Assembly: GCA_029448655.1 (NCBI GenBank)
Contig: JACCLO010000001.1
Coordinates: 5,084,001-5,148,000 of the forward strand
Source: Wolfiporia cocos
Lineage: Eukaryota; Basidiomycota; Agaricomycetes; Polyporales; Phaeolaceae
Length of the DNA stretch: 64,000 nucleotides
Direction: 5' to 3'
Every line of letters starts with the position of its first letter. Within the stretch, counting starts at the first letter, position 1. The position numbers and the translations under genes were made by a program. Below the pieces are notes generated by a model. The model was not told the origin of the DNA and did no database searches. It saw only the letters and a program-made list of their open reading frames with translations. Of the stretch, positions 51,018 through 62,690 are shown piece after piece.

Positions 51018-51941
51018 CTATACAATCGCGAGTATATCCTCTTCTACCGAAGTAGTTGAGGGCCCTGCCACCTTGTCAGGTGGTGTTACACCGAAGGCAA
51101 AAGTAATTTGTAGCGCTACACATTCTGCTACGATACGAGCCAAGTCCGTACGCCAATCCAAAAAGGAAATGTTGCCGAGTTGTTTGCAATACTTTTTCAT
51201 AATTCTCCAGTCTCTATTGGTGATCCTCCCCCGTCTCGCTCTATCCTTTACGTTATCCACCAAGTCCTCCAATTCTACTACCATGGTATGGAAACGCATG
51301 TCGTTTTCCATATGGAAGCCTGGGTAATTAGGGGGGTGGTTGGAAAGAGGAGTGAGACGAGTGAGAGTGCCTTCTAGCATGGGAATAACTTGATTGCATG
51401 CTTGGAGAGGCTTCTTCTTCCCGAAGACGAGGGAAGGGTCGAGAATCTTGTGGTTGGTCGGAACGGGAGGTCCGGCCGCCGGGCTGGAGAGACGGAGGGC
51501 CAGTGAAGAAGCTGCTTGCTTGGCTTCCTTGGCGGCTTGTTTGGCGGCGACTCACTTATTCAGCTTATCGCGGGCGAGCTTGAGCTTGTTGAGTTCGCGG
51601 AGTTCGATGAGATTCTCCATGGCGGTAATGGAAGCGGCTAGCTTCTCTTCCTCTGTCCAGATACGCTTAGTGAGCGGAACTGGCTTGGGAGGTCGAGGAG
51701 CGGGTTTCCCAGCCTCAGCAATGTGCTTTGGCATGTGGACGGGAATCTCCCAAAGATGGAGCTTCCCAGTGTAGTCTTCCTTTACAGGAAGCGTGTATGT
51801 GACGTCCTCTGCCCGAGGAATGTCGGCGGTGTCAATGCGGCTGAGAAGTGACCGCTTCGCCGGTTTGACGTAAGGGGCAGTGGAGGAGCCACGTGTGCGA
51901 CGGGTAACGCGGGGCATGATTCTAGAAAGTGCAGCCTTCAT
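51018..51941 (-). pseudogene. ORF1 of element 2, interrupted by one stop
   Basis: Same 307-codon frame as 7810-8733, highly similar, but codon 130 or so is TGA (51552-51554) where element 1 has CGA. Downstream the frame stays open to the natural stop at 51018, so the lesion is a single substitution. The high conservation of the remaining frame supports ORF1 being a selected coding region in the family. Confidence 0.85.
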
Positions 51942-52947
51942 GAGAAACGAAGTTTCCCAGTGATACGTCCAAGAACAGGAATAGAAGGGATTATGTAAGG
52001 TAGGGTAGTGGACTCCTTTTCAGGAGCAAAGAAGGTGTACTACGGGGCATAATTACTCTTATGTTGCGCGCAAACCCTGTGCCGAGACGGCGCGGATATT
52101 CGCATGACCCTAACGGTCAGAGGCGCCGACTCCAGGGGTAGAGTTGCTGACTGCCAGGCCGGTTCCTGGGTCAGATGATTGGGATTTGGATACACGACAC
52201 CGCCCCGGAGGGACGATGCCGGAAAGTGGCTGGGATTTTACACCCCTTAGCCTGTCCATGCTTCAACAATGAGGTTGCCGTCTGTAGCCACATGGGTGTC
52301 ACATCAGGGCTAAAAAACCACTGTCAATCTAAGATCGCGAGACAGCAGCGCTCCACATCCCGAAGGAGTGGGCCATGCGCTTCTCTTCCAATGGGGCCCC
52401 GAATCCGTTTGACCCATGCTCGCACGCCGAGCTGCCCGGAGGACTTATGCTATTGGCTACCGCGAGTGACCTATGGCAGGGTGATTTTTTACGTCACCCC
52501 CCTCACTGCTTTTCCCATAACGGGTTCAAAGCAGGTCCCTTACGCCTGGGAGGCGGCTTTGGAAAATTCCCATGCCATCATAATGATGACCCTGTGGATA
52601 GTGATGGGGCGCTGAACAACGCTTGCCATGACAGGGGGTTGGGCGCACACAGGCAGACCGTCCCCTTTTCTCCACAGGCGGGTCTTAACCGCGCATAGTC
52701 CAAGCTTGTCAGCGAGGACCATGTCTCCTTGACCCTGGAGTCCGGGTTAGGTAGGCCTCCTGCCTAAAAAGGCGGTGTGGCCTCCCTGGTTGCCAATCCT
52801 CTGCCGAGGATGGTGATGTATCCCCCAGATCTCAACTATCACCCCAAACTCTTTGTCAAGAGTAGGGATGTGCGCAGCAACGAGCAATATACCCCTGTAG
52901 GATAGAAACCCAGTCCCAAGCGCAAGCGCAAGGGCGGGGGTAGGGGG

Positions 52948-52958
52948 AGATTTGTTCT
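52948..52958 (-). promoter_or_regulatory. Self-primer binding site of element 2
   Basis: Plus-strand AGATTTGTTCT next to the 5' LTR, i.e. AGAACAAATCT on the transcribed strand. It is unchanged from element 1 and still complementary to the LTR segment near 53083-53093, despite LTR divergence elsewhere. Confidence 0.7.
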
Positions 52959-52960
52959 TA

Positions 52961-53659
52961 TGACACAGACTAGACTGTGGGACTCACACTATAACCTAAT
53001 AAGCGACTTGAAGGAGTTGCTGGAGGTTGGTGAGGAGACTAGTGGGCGCAAGCAGAGATGTTGTGTGACTGTGCGAATGCAGAGAACAAATCTAAGGCTT
53101 ATCCGCAGTGATAGCCCTACTTATATACATGCATTGTTTGGTTACCAGTAAGGGAGCCAAACATGAAGACGGTCTGTGCGCAGACATAACTAATACAGCT
53201 AAGTCGTAAACTACAATAGACCATGTGCGCCGGTAATGGCCGCACCAGTAAGATCGTTTGTTTGGACCGTAGGTCCGTGTTGTGGAAGTGGCTGGAGCTA
53301 CGTTAGTAAGCCACGCATGTGATTCTTATATACCGGCATCGGGATATGAGTAATCGTAAGGGCATTGGCATGTGAATACGAGCGGGCCGCTTATCCAATC
53401 GTACTGACATAGCCCGGTATCGGGATATGAGTAAAGCGCGTGACACCGGAGGTTAGTCCGCTGAGTCATTGACGCGTACAAGCGTGTTATGTACGTGTTG
53501 TTATGACAAGTGGACGTATACCGCGTTGTGTACGTGTTGTTTGGTTGCGTGTACGTGTAGACGGGCGCTTAGCAGCGTAAATGTCTACAAGGTCGTAGAA
53601 ATACCAGATAAATAGGTAAAAATACGGGAAAAATAGTGGCATGTCCCAAATCTGTGACA
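52961..53659 (-). repeat. 5' LTR of element 2
   Basis: 699 bp in reverse orientation, TSD GTACT at 53660-53664. Confidence 0.9.
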
Positions 53660-53664
53660 GTACT

Positions 53665-54074
53665 CTGGTCTGCCGATAACCACGTTCAGTATACACGTGC
53701 TCATATCTGAAGGGTACCTGAACCTTGACCGGGGAAGAGTTGCGATATCCACTGGCACTGTCACGGGTCGCTGTGTTGATTCATTCGATTCCGCAGCGCG
53801 GCTTATTTAAAGAATCTTATATTACTCGGTAGGTGTGATTGAGTAACTGTAATTATTTCCGATCATACTTCTCGGAGCTTCATGTTGATTCAATGTCAAG
53901 TCCTTTCTTGTAATTATGGTAGAATGGATGACTTCTATATGCTGACATGAATGCAAACGAGGCTTACTGTTCTGAGTCTGTCGGCTGCATTGGATTGCAG
54001 ACTGAGACTGTTCTCACTAGTAGTGGGTACCACTGTCCCTGCATATGTGGCATGATCACTGATTATGCAGGATA
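53665..54074. other. Flank of element 2, no gene seen
   Basis: The first 55 bp continue the duplicated segment (counterpart near 62645-62690). The rest shows no gene or bounded repeat. Confidence 0.35.
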
Positions 54075-54079
54075 TAAAA

Positions 54080-55174
54080 TGTCACAGATTTATCTGGGGC
54101 TTACAGCATTTTTCCTACGATTATAGCAATTTACCTGGGATTTATACGTCTAACTACCAGTTATCTACGGGTTAACTCCCATTGCCACCACGACAAGCTC
54201 TTAACTGGGCTTATCACCACATGACCAGCTTACATAACGCTACGGCACCTTCCGGTCCAATAGCATAAGTCACAGCTACGTCATACAGGTCTCGCCCGCC
54301 AGAGCAAGACCAGCCACGTCATAGATCGTAGATCATAATGATAGGCCGAGCGCGGCACGCTCGCATAATAATGTCCACACGTACAAACAGTGCCTCGCGG
54401 CCTTGTACTATTTGGTCGGCCTTCCCGGCTTCCCACCGCCATAAGATCCTTGATCACAATGGCACCTCAGGCGCGCCACGCCTTCGCATAATAATGGCAA
54501 CACGGCCAAATAGCACTATATTAGCACCAATGCAATATCGCTATAGGCTCGGCCTTCTCGGCCATCCCACGGACTCGGCGGTCTCCAAGTCCCGGGCTTC
54601 TGCCATCACGGCGTTGCCCAAACACTGGTCCTCGCCTCACGGCTAAGACCAACACATGTCCCGGTTACCCTCCGGTCCGGACATATCACATGCTACGGTA
54701 CCTAACGGTCCAATAGCATAACGACCTCGGCGTCCCGCCTTGGTCATCCAACGAAGCACGGCCAATCGCCATTATGCCGCAAGGTATCCGGCAACCGGCT
54801 TCACCTATACCCGGGCTGCGCCCGCGTTAGCAACACAATAAAGACATAATCCCTCTATTACGATTGGGTCGGCCATTAGGGCCTTCCACGGCCATTCTAG
54901 ATAGAGTAACTAAACATCAGATAAGACAAGCTTCGCCACTTGGCAAAGCCACATAACCCGGTAAGGCAACCGCTAGCTAGTAGCACGTGCCCTCCCGATA
55001 CACATGTATTTAAGTAGGAGCCAAGCGCTCTATAACTTCAGTTCTATTCTTCTCGGCGTACGCCGTAGAAGAACCTCCTACCTCCTATTGCGTCTGATCA
55101 CCTCTTCCTCACCTAAGTCGCCTAGTTCATCGCAGGATACTGGCTTGGTGAGTCCCACAGAGCCATCTGTGTCA
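54080..55174 (+). mobile_element. Solo LTR (1,095 bp), relative of element-1 LTR
   Basis: TGTCACAGATTTATC to CATCTGTGTCA, perfect TSD TAAAA (54075-54079, 55175-55179). The termini, including GTGAGTCCCACAG near the right end, resemble the element 1 LTR, but the body is different and longer. ATGTATTTAAG near 55003 is a likely TATA box. Confidence 0.85.
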
Positions 55175-55179
55175 TAAAA

Positions 55180-56032
55180 GATACCTGCAAGCATACAATC
55201 AGATTGTTGTAGACTCAAGATGTCAGACCAACACTCAGACACAAGAGGAATGAAGAGGATAATACTTGATGCTGAGGATTAGGCTTGGTATGACTCTGCT
55301 ATATATACATGGATCTGTTTGTGTAACTATGTATCTCATATGCCTGTAATGGTTATGTGGTGACTAGGTAGTGAACTAAAGCTAGTAGACTTTGTTAGAC
55401 TTTTGTCATGGGTTTCTGTGGTTTAGAACATGTGTGGTATGGCTGGGAATCTGCAATGTGCAGTGAACATGTGTATCTATTGATCCCTGAATTGTGATTG
55501 GGTTAAGAGTTATATGAATGCTTCTTGGTGTGTATGGGTGATTCTGATGTTCTCAGGAATGCTTCTGTGAAGTGTAAATAGATGAAGAAGTGAACTTTAA
55601 TTCTGTTTGGCTTTTGACCATATATATCTCTGTGCTGATCAGGAGCTTGTTGAACCTTATGTTAAAATGTAGCCTTGTGGTAGCCTTGTGGTATTGGGAT
55701 TATTATAGCATTTCCTAGGGCTTCTGATGTGCTGTAATATCAATGTAGGATCATATAGGGTCTTGGGAAGAACTGGTTTGTCTTTGGATTGAACCACATG
55801 AGGTACGAATCAAATTGGAATTGTTATAATTGGTTCTAAAATCCTGACACAAGATGTCATGTATCATGGTGAGTGATTGGGATGGCTCATTAGCACTTGT
55901 ATTGGTCGAGATCTATACTATCACATCATTATAGGTAAGTCATACTGGTACAACAACAGATTGCATATAACTATTGCTCAACAGGTGTCACAGGTGATAC
56001 CCTAAGTCACTCAGCATGCTCTGTTGCTTCTA
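55180..56032. other. AT-rich intergenic, no gene seen
   Basis: No open frame of note, RNA gene or repeat recognised. This marks the right end of the transposon-dense part of the window. Confidence 0.35.
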
Positions 56033-56910
56033 GCCTCAAACACTCATGGTTGATTGCCTATTCTGCAAATTGGACCCTTCATGCTCTATCATCAGCTCCT
56101 TGTCAATATCAACATGCTTGTCATCCTGATGGAGCTATGATATTTCAATCAGAAGCGAATGGTGTGGATCTCCAATGATGTACAGAATTGTGAGCTTCAT
56201 CGAATTCCAAATCATCATCGCTAAAGTTGAGATTATTGAGGCCAGATCGAGCTCCGAAAGTTTGTATCCAACTGGCAGGAGGCGGTATGCCTGCATGTGA
56301 CTGCAATATTTTACAAGAGTTGGTATATATACCGATAATTGTGGAAGTATGGTCAGTGTCGCTACTGATGTCACGAACTTCATAGACTTGTCGCATGTTG
56401 AATATAAATCTTGAGAGTAGAAATCCCATGATGCTATTGATGCAATTGTCTTAATAGTTGTCTATGCTAATAGATTGTCTTAATCTTTACCCGTAAGGAC
56501 ATATTTGTGCATATGGTACAATGGCTGCAGGCTAACGTAACGGCTGCAGGCTAACGTAACATTTAGTTATGTATAAGGCAGTAACGGAAATCATTACTGT
56601 TGAATGATACGGGCTACATACTGATACAATTTGTGAAACGATAAGAACGATAGCAGCTCTGGGAATTCGGTTTCATGTCTAGAGCACATGAAACAACAGT
56701 GAAACGTACATAGCAAGGGTTGTACCTCCATGAGAAGTCAGCGTCGCGGTGAAATGTCGTTGAAATGCTGATTCATCGTCCCTCAACAGTACCGTCCATA
56801 GTGTGGCTCTCTGATACGACTTACGCATGGATTTGATCCAATATTATTATGAATATGTCCACGTTGAAAACAACGTAACGGCGACGGGGATCACACACGG
56901 AGCAGACAAA
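56033..56910 (-). pseudogene. Truncated DUF6533-type gene fragment (duplicate)
   Basis: Colinear with about 60340-61090 on both coding and non-coding parts. On the minus strand near 56430-56330 it reads IMGFLLSRFIFNMRQVYEV, matching the C-terminal end typical of Agaricomycete DUF6533 membrane proteins (SR.I.N.RQ pattern). The N-terminal exons (the LLTFDREV-type region) are absent because the similarity stops where the queuosine-salvage gene begins. So this is a 3' fragment left by a duplication. Confidence 0.5.
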
Positions 56911-56980
56911 CACGATCGAGATTTGACGCACGTCGGGACGCGTTTACAGTCTCTTGCTTGCGAACATCACATACGCAGCT

Positions 56981-58528
56981 ATGGTTCATGCTGCACCGGA
57001 ATTACCGCTGCATGGCGGGTACATCCGCGCCGTACGCGAGTCTTCCAGGACTGTGCGGGAGTGGGCGAACATCGCCGTGAGTAGTCATTCCTGGGAGCGG
57101 CCTTCATCAGGCCATAAGCCAAGGAACGAACGCTGGCCTGGATTACCCAGCGTCAGGCGTGCCCTGGCCATGCGATTCGTGTGCTCAATGCGCACGATCT
57201 GCTTCAGCCTTGCATAGATCTGCCGTGAATCCCTGAACATAGCCCGCTGATCATACCCAAACCAGATTAGCAACGATGCTATCGCCCGCCTCCTCCACTC
57301 ACCGACCTTCACTACCACCTTTGATCGCCTACGCAAGGCGCACGGCATGGCTCTCCCGCTCGCCTTTCCCTCCGTCCTGTCCGAGGTCAACCTCCTCTCC
57401 ATCCTCGCCCTCCTCAACTTTGCCTCGGGCTACCGCACCCCGCTGCACACCGCGACCGGCCGCGGCGCATTCGACAATGTGCGCGCGCTCGTCTTCGCGC
57501 TCTACATCTCGTCCGCGGCCGGCACGGGCGAGGGCGACTACTTGTCTGCGCGGGGCATGCGCGCGATTCGCGCCGCGACCGTGGCGGACCTCATGGGCGT
57601 GGGGGGCAAGATCCATGTCGAGCGGGAGCACGGGTCGCTCCGCGGCGTCACGGTCGGCCAGCTCGGCGGCCCGGTGTGGGAGGTCGTCGAGCTGGTGACG
57701 AGGACGCTGAACGAGACGGGCGGTGTGCTTGTCGATGCGGGCTACCCGGACCTGGGCAGTCTCGTGATGCAGGCTCTGAAGGAAGGAGAGAAGGCACGGA
57801 GGGACGGGCCAGGTGCGGAATGCGACGTCATCCTTGAGCGGGTGAGTGTGTCGGAGATGTGCATCGCAGAGCGCTGACGGCCGTGCCAGCTGGTGCGCGT
57901 CGTCCCGGCTTTCCGCGACATGGCCCTCGTGGACGGACAGCGTACGTCGTGCGGTAGGAGCGCTATGCATGACTGACATGCTCGCGCAGCCGTTTACTGC
58001 TTCAAGAAGGCTCTCTTGACGATCCATGCGATTGCGCTGCGATTCGGCTCGGCGGACCCCGCACCCTTTCCCGTGCCACGCACGGAAAATCTGCCGATCT
58101 TTGCAGACAATGTCATCCCGTCGATGCTCGTGCACCTCGGCGTCATCGACCTGTCAACCTCGACACCTGCCCTGGGGCTCGCCTCGCTGTTCGCCGACAC
58201 AGGCAAGGGCGAAACACTCGAGGCGCTCCTGGAAGCCGCGCCAGAGGCAGTCGGCGACACCAAGGGACCGAAGCCGAAGGAGGTCCCGAAGGAAGGGCCC
58301 GTGCTTTCGGTCGAACAGGCGTACATCCTGCGCGCAGCCGCGATCGACGCGTGCGAGCTGATTGTCCAGGCCGCCCACGAGCTCGGCACGAGCGCAGGGG
58401 AGCATGCGTCGTTGTACACGACCGTCACCGTGCCCGAGCTCGACGCGTGGATATGGGCAGTCGCGAAGGACAGGGCGGATTACAGGAAGCTCGAGCGGTT
58501 CGTCCTCAAGAACACGCCGTTCTTCTGA
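56981..58528 (+). CDS. Queuosine salvage protein (DUF2419), four exons
   Basis: Queuosine-nucleotide N-glycosylase family protein (the eukaryotic salvage enzyme that frees queuine from queuosine monophosphate so it can be put back into tRNA). Exons: 56981-57076, 57266-57841, 57890-57941 and 57990-58528, with GT...AG introns of 189, 48 and 48 nt, giving 420 residues. Family hallmarks seen: YIRAVRESSRTV near the N-terminus, then LSEVNLLSILALLNFASGYR (the ALLN.GSGYR block), VVPAFRDM, NLPIFADNVIPSMLVHLGVI, and WIWAVAKD near the C-terminus ending in TPFF. The third exon is tiny but keeps the frame on both sides. GC content is higher than in the surroundings. No break is seen, so it is likely functional. 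The first intron is the least certain part of the model. Confidence 0.85.
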
Positions 58529-59560
58529 AGAGACTGCTGTACTGTTGACTTGTATCTGCACGCCTCCGTGTATCTGAATGCTCAAGGTATGATACGTCAG
58601 CGCAAAGAGCCCTATGAGGCCCTCTGAGGGCCACCGTGGGTAAGTGTTAATGATATATCACTGCGGACAGCGTGATATATCAATGGTCCAATGGCCACAT
58701 ACATGACATTTCACATCCTGTGAGGGATTCAGGAGTATGACAACTCACGTAGCCGTCTCGGCCTGCTACAGCTTAACCATGATTATGATGCACAAATGTG
58801 CCGAAGAAAACAACTGCGCAACCTTATACGCTTCACCGAGTACTCAGTACTCAGCCAGCGAGGTAAGTCAATCACCTTAGTCTGACCCACTTATGCTAAG
58901 AAGATGACAATATCGGGTAGTTGAGCCGAGCGTTTCCGCTTGTTAGCCCATCTCACTACGTTCTGACTGTTGATGGTGGCTGTCAAGCGCTGCAGGCATG
59001 ATCGTTATCCCTACGACACCATCTCGTCCGCAAATTCCGCGGAACAAAGCTTACACGCACATTACTCCCACCGTCGCATCCAACTCATCAGCTCTTCCCT
59101 CTTGTTTCTTGCCGGTGGACCTCACAGTAGTATTCACTTAAATGGACAATTTAAAAAACCGCTGCTGGCAACTCATCATGCTAAATGACCATTTTCTGCT
59201 TCCTTTCGCGTACCTCCTATTCGCTCCGGCGAACGCCCCTTGTTTTCCCAACAGACGTTCTGGCCCGCGCTCACGGTTCTTCAGTTCCCGGTCTGAGACC
59301 GCCGTCCCCGCAAACAACACTGCCAGCAGCTGGCCGATCTTCCGGTTCCAAACCTCCGATGCGGTACGCCGTGTAGACCACGGCTCTCGAGAGTCCTACA
59401 ATTACTCCCATGCATTCTCACCATGGCAAGTGCCGATATAGACCGGACACGTGCGGGTGGACAACAACATGTATAAGTGGATTTGACAACAACGCGAGGC
59501 GCGCTGACACAACATCCTTGTAGCCGAAGGAATGGATCAAACCGTCATGTACGTTTCAGT
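58529..59560. other. Intergenic, no convincing gene
   Basis: A frame at 59180-59441 begins with a hydrophobic stretch (FLLPFAYLLFAPANA) that could be a signal peptide, but no domain follows and no exon partner is evident. Confidence 0.25.
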
Positions 59561-60180
59561 CATTTCAGGTCTTCTCGCGCCTCTCTCTTGATCAATTGAT
59601 CTTTTGTTGATCACATTGGAGAGCATGTGCATGATCATGCTGTATTTTGCTGTGCAGAGTGGGATTCTGTGTATGACAACGCTACTGCTGCGTGGAGCAC
59701 GAACGTTACAGAGAACGGGACGGTCATTTATCAGGCGCGCCAGACAAACGCTCAACCGTTTGCAGACGTCAACCATCAAGCGACGGACGAGACGCCGTAC
59801 TTTGCTACACCGATGCCGTCAACGCTTTTTCGATCTCCTTCGCGCTGCATCCGCAGACTAGGCGTATATCTTAGCTTCATTGCTGACCCATTCGATGCTG
59901 ACGAGCGACACTTTCCCCTCTGTGAAAGTCCAAATGCGAACGTTTGAGTGCTCTTGACTAATCTGGGGACGATTAGCTCGATGATAGGTCCAGTGGTATT
60001 CTTTGCAGGATACGTCCATGCCTTTAGATCAGCGATACGTCTGCGTCCGGGGCGCGTCAGACGCCCATACTTCGTCGCACAAAGCTCCAACGTGCTCGAG
60101 ATTGTATGTCTACTACTCACTTGGCCAATGTGTCTCGCCTGCTCATGGTCTTCAACGCATGTATAAAGGGGAGTGCTCGG
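59560..60180 (+). pseudogene. Possible coding remnant, unrecognised
   Basis: Around 59650-59945 overlapping frames give protein-like text (DSVYDNATAAWSTNVTENG in one frame, DAVNAFSISFALHPQTRR in another), as if one coding exon had suffered a frameshift or contained an intron near 59815. I could not assign a family; a secreted hydrolase such as a type-B carboxylesterase is only a guess from the Asn/Thr-rich text. Confidence 0.2.
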
Positions 60181-60339
60181 GATTGCTCGCTGAACGCTTG
60201 TATCAATTCAAATATTAAATACAGACTACGCAGCGTTGCTATAGAATCCTGCTGATGTAGCAAAGGATTGCAGGAAACTATTGATGTACATGTCCCAAGT
60301 AGTAATACAGTTCGCATGGCAATTTCTATATTCAAATAC

Positions 60340-61780
60340 TCATCAACTGCATATTCTGCAAGTTGGACCTTTCGTGCTCTATCATCGGCTCTTTGTCTTT
60401 ATCAACGTGCTGATCGTCCTGATGAAGCTACGACATCAAGAGCAGATGATATGGATCGCCAGTGACGTACAGAAGTGTGAGATTCATCGTCTTCAAGTCA
60501 CCATCGCTGAGGATGAAACTGCTACAGTTCCCTAAAGCAGATGGAGCTTCGAAAGTGCTGTTCCAACTGCTAGCGGACGGTATGTCTGTGATTCTTAATG
60601 GGCATTAGAATCTACGACAATAATTGTGGGAGTCTTGGCTATCATTATTTCGTCATATTGATTTGGAATATGAATAGGTTGACTGCCTTGATCCTTACCC
60701 ATAAATACATATTTGTACATAGATGGCTGCGGGCTGAAGTAAATATCAGTTATAGTATCGGAGAATAATGGAAAACATCACTGCTGAATAATCGGGGCTA
60801 GATATTGATACGATTTGTGAAACGACGAGAATGGTGACAGCTCTGGAGATCAGTCTGTCATGCTCTAGAACACGGCAAATAACATAGAATCGCACATGGA
60901 AAGGGTTGTACCTCTATAAAGAGTCAGCGTCGTGGTCCAAGCGTCCCAATGCCGTTGAAACGTTGACTCACCATCCCTCAACAGTACCGTCCATAGTGTG
61001 TTTCTCTGATGCAACTTACATATGTATTTGATCCAGTAATATGAATGTGCCCACGTTGAAATCAATGCAACGGCGTCGGAGATCACGCCACATAAGATCG
61101 TCAGTATGTCGACTGGAAAAATGTGCGTTATCAATTATGCCCTTTGAATTTTACATGCGCACGTCTGGGACCTTTCGGTAAGTAATCGCTTCGTGAGCTT
61201 TAAAGTCCTCTACGCACATTTCCGTACCTGTTGCTGATATTTCACACCCAGCACTGACAGTATATTCTCCTCTACAAATAGCCCTCCAGAAATGTAGTGC
61301 AGCAGAGAATAGACCTGTCAGTAGACAGATAACTACCAATGACAAATACGTCCGGTAATGGCATTAACGCGAAGCGCTGAAAATGCTATGAAACCAACTA
61401 TTGAGCATGATACTCGTGCATGAGTTACCATGAACTCACTTGTCAGAGCTACAATTAAGAATCCATATGCGAGATAGTATAAAATGTTCGTTGCATATAT
61501 ACTGTGAATTATCAGCCTACGTGTGGTAATTAATGATTTGTGGGCAAATGAATTGACCTCTACTGCATGCGTCACTCTACCGTGCATAGGTAATTGCCTC
61601 ACGTGGAGATCCGTCAGCTTATGCAGAGGCACTAGAGATACCGCAGCAAGAAGCAGCAAGTATCGATTGAGAAACAAAAGGGTAGTGGCTCCTTTCATTC
61701 TATACTTCCAGATATACGCAACCTCCTGATCGAAAGTGATCATTTACTCGTATATGATAAGTGCTGGACAGTTCACAATT
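60340..61780 (-). pseudogene. DUF6533-type membrane protein gene, broken
   Basis: On the minus strand the typical DUF6533 start (MITFDQEVAYIWKYRMKGATTLLFLNRYLLLL) is at 61743 and below, followed by transmembrane-like stretches and LRVNAITG. Then the frame slips by one base near 61350 before the next membrane segment (LSLVVICLLTGLFSAALHFW). Downstream exons carry DAVALISTWAHSYYWIKYI and LWTVLLRDG. A TAA sits where the usual tyrosine/leucine region precedes LTFD. Stop and frameshift together indicate a pseudogene of a multi-pass membrane protein family of unknown function common in Agaricomycetes. The C-terminal part corresponds to the duplicate at 56033-56910. Confidence 0.55.
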
Positions 61781-62099
61781 ACGATTAGCTTGTCAGCAGA
61801 TACGGGAATAAGACACAGTCACCGGAGCAACCAGCCATATAATATGAACGGCTGAGGCACTCCTCGTAAGCCGATGTAAACATCAACCGATATACTGCAA
61901 CATACTCACATTTGATCCCATTCCTGCAACATTTCCACGCTGATCTGATTCTTCGATCTAGTGCGCATTGTGTTCTTTGTGTTTTGTAGGGCGCAAAGGC
62001 AAGAAATCGTGATGAAGCTTTGAGGTATACCGTAATGAGGCTCACGGGCTTATATTCACAGCGAGCCAGCTCGGTTGATTGTTTAATATTGAGGTGGCG

Positions 62100-62690
62100 T
62101 TAGTGTGGTCTTGATCGGACACCGAACTCATTACTACCACGGACGATTAATTGGAAGAATCATTATCCGACACTTGATCAGCCACAGTACAGATCCAGGT
62201 ATTTAGTTCACACACAAGCTGGAGTATCGTCGACAAGAGAAGGTAGAAGACAGTGCTTGTTACTGGACACCTCCATAACAATACAATGACAACTCAATAT
62301 CCGTCAAACTTTGTTGATCGTGGATTTTCGCGCAAAGTTCCATATTCCATAGAGATAACCACTTACATCTAGAATACAGAGCGTGGTTATGACTGTGCGT
62401 GTTTTCCACACGTCGTCTCCTCGAAAGAAGAGATATCGTGGTTGTACAGTGCCAGGCAACGGTCTTCAAGATTCGCGAGTCATATGACACTATTACACAG
62501 CCGCCAGGTGGATGTGACCATTCCGATGCCACTATGTTGCGTCGACAAAACAGAGCGCAGCTATGAGGACAGATTATACAGATGTCTGCATATATATTGC
62601 GACGAATTGCACTGACACAAGGTGATGGGGGTTTACCAATGCGCTGGTCTGCCAATAAACGCGTTCAGTATACGCGTGCTCATGTCACGG
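62100..62690. repeat. Duplicated segment (other copy 34430-35197 plus 53665-53720)
   Basis: Diverged colinear copy of the flanks of element 2. At about 62645 it is uninterrupted exactly where element 2 is inserted in the other copy, and it lacks the GTACT duplication. A 131-codon frame on the minus strand (62260-62655) is not preserved in the other copy. Confidence 0.6.

Larger units (their letters stand above)
35198..53659 (-). mobile_element. Element 2: inverted older copy of element 1, split by element 3
   Basis: LTRs 52961-53659 (5') and 35198-35896 (3'), each 699 bp, differ at about 17 positions by eye. Perfect TSD GTACT (35193-35197, 53660-53664). Gene order is the same as in element 1 on the minus strand. 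Element 3 is inserted in the RNase H region. There are two CGA-to-TGA stops, one in ORF1 and one after RNase H. The diverged duplicate near 62645 shows the empty target. Confidence 0.95.

Noticed and set aside
5122..55174. Centromere or subtelomere
   Set aside because: Dense nested chromoviruses would fit, but there is no telomere repeat, satellite array or other direct evidence in the window.
62260..62655. 131-codon frame on the minus strand
   Set aside because: The frame is not kept in the duplicated segment at 34430-35197 and shows no recognisable domain.
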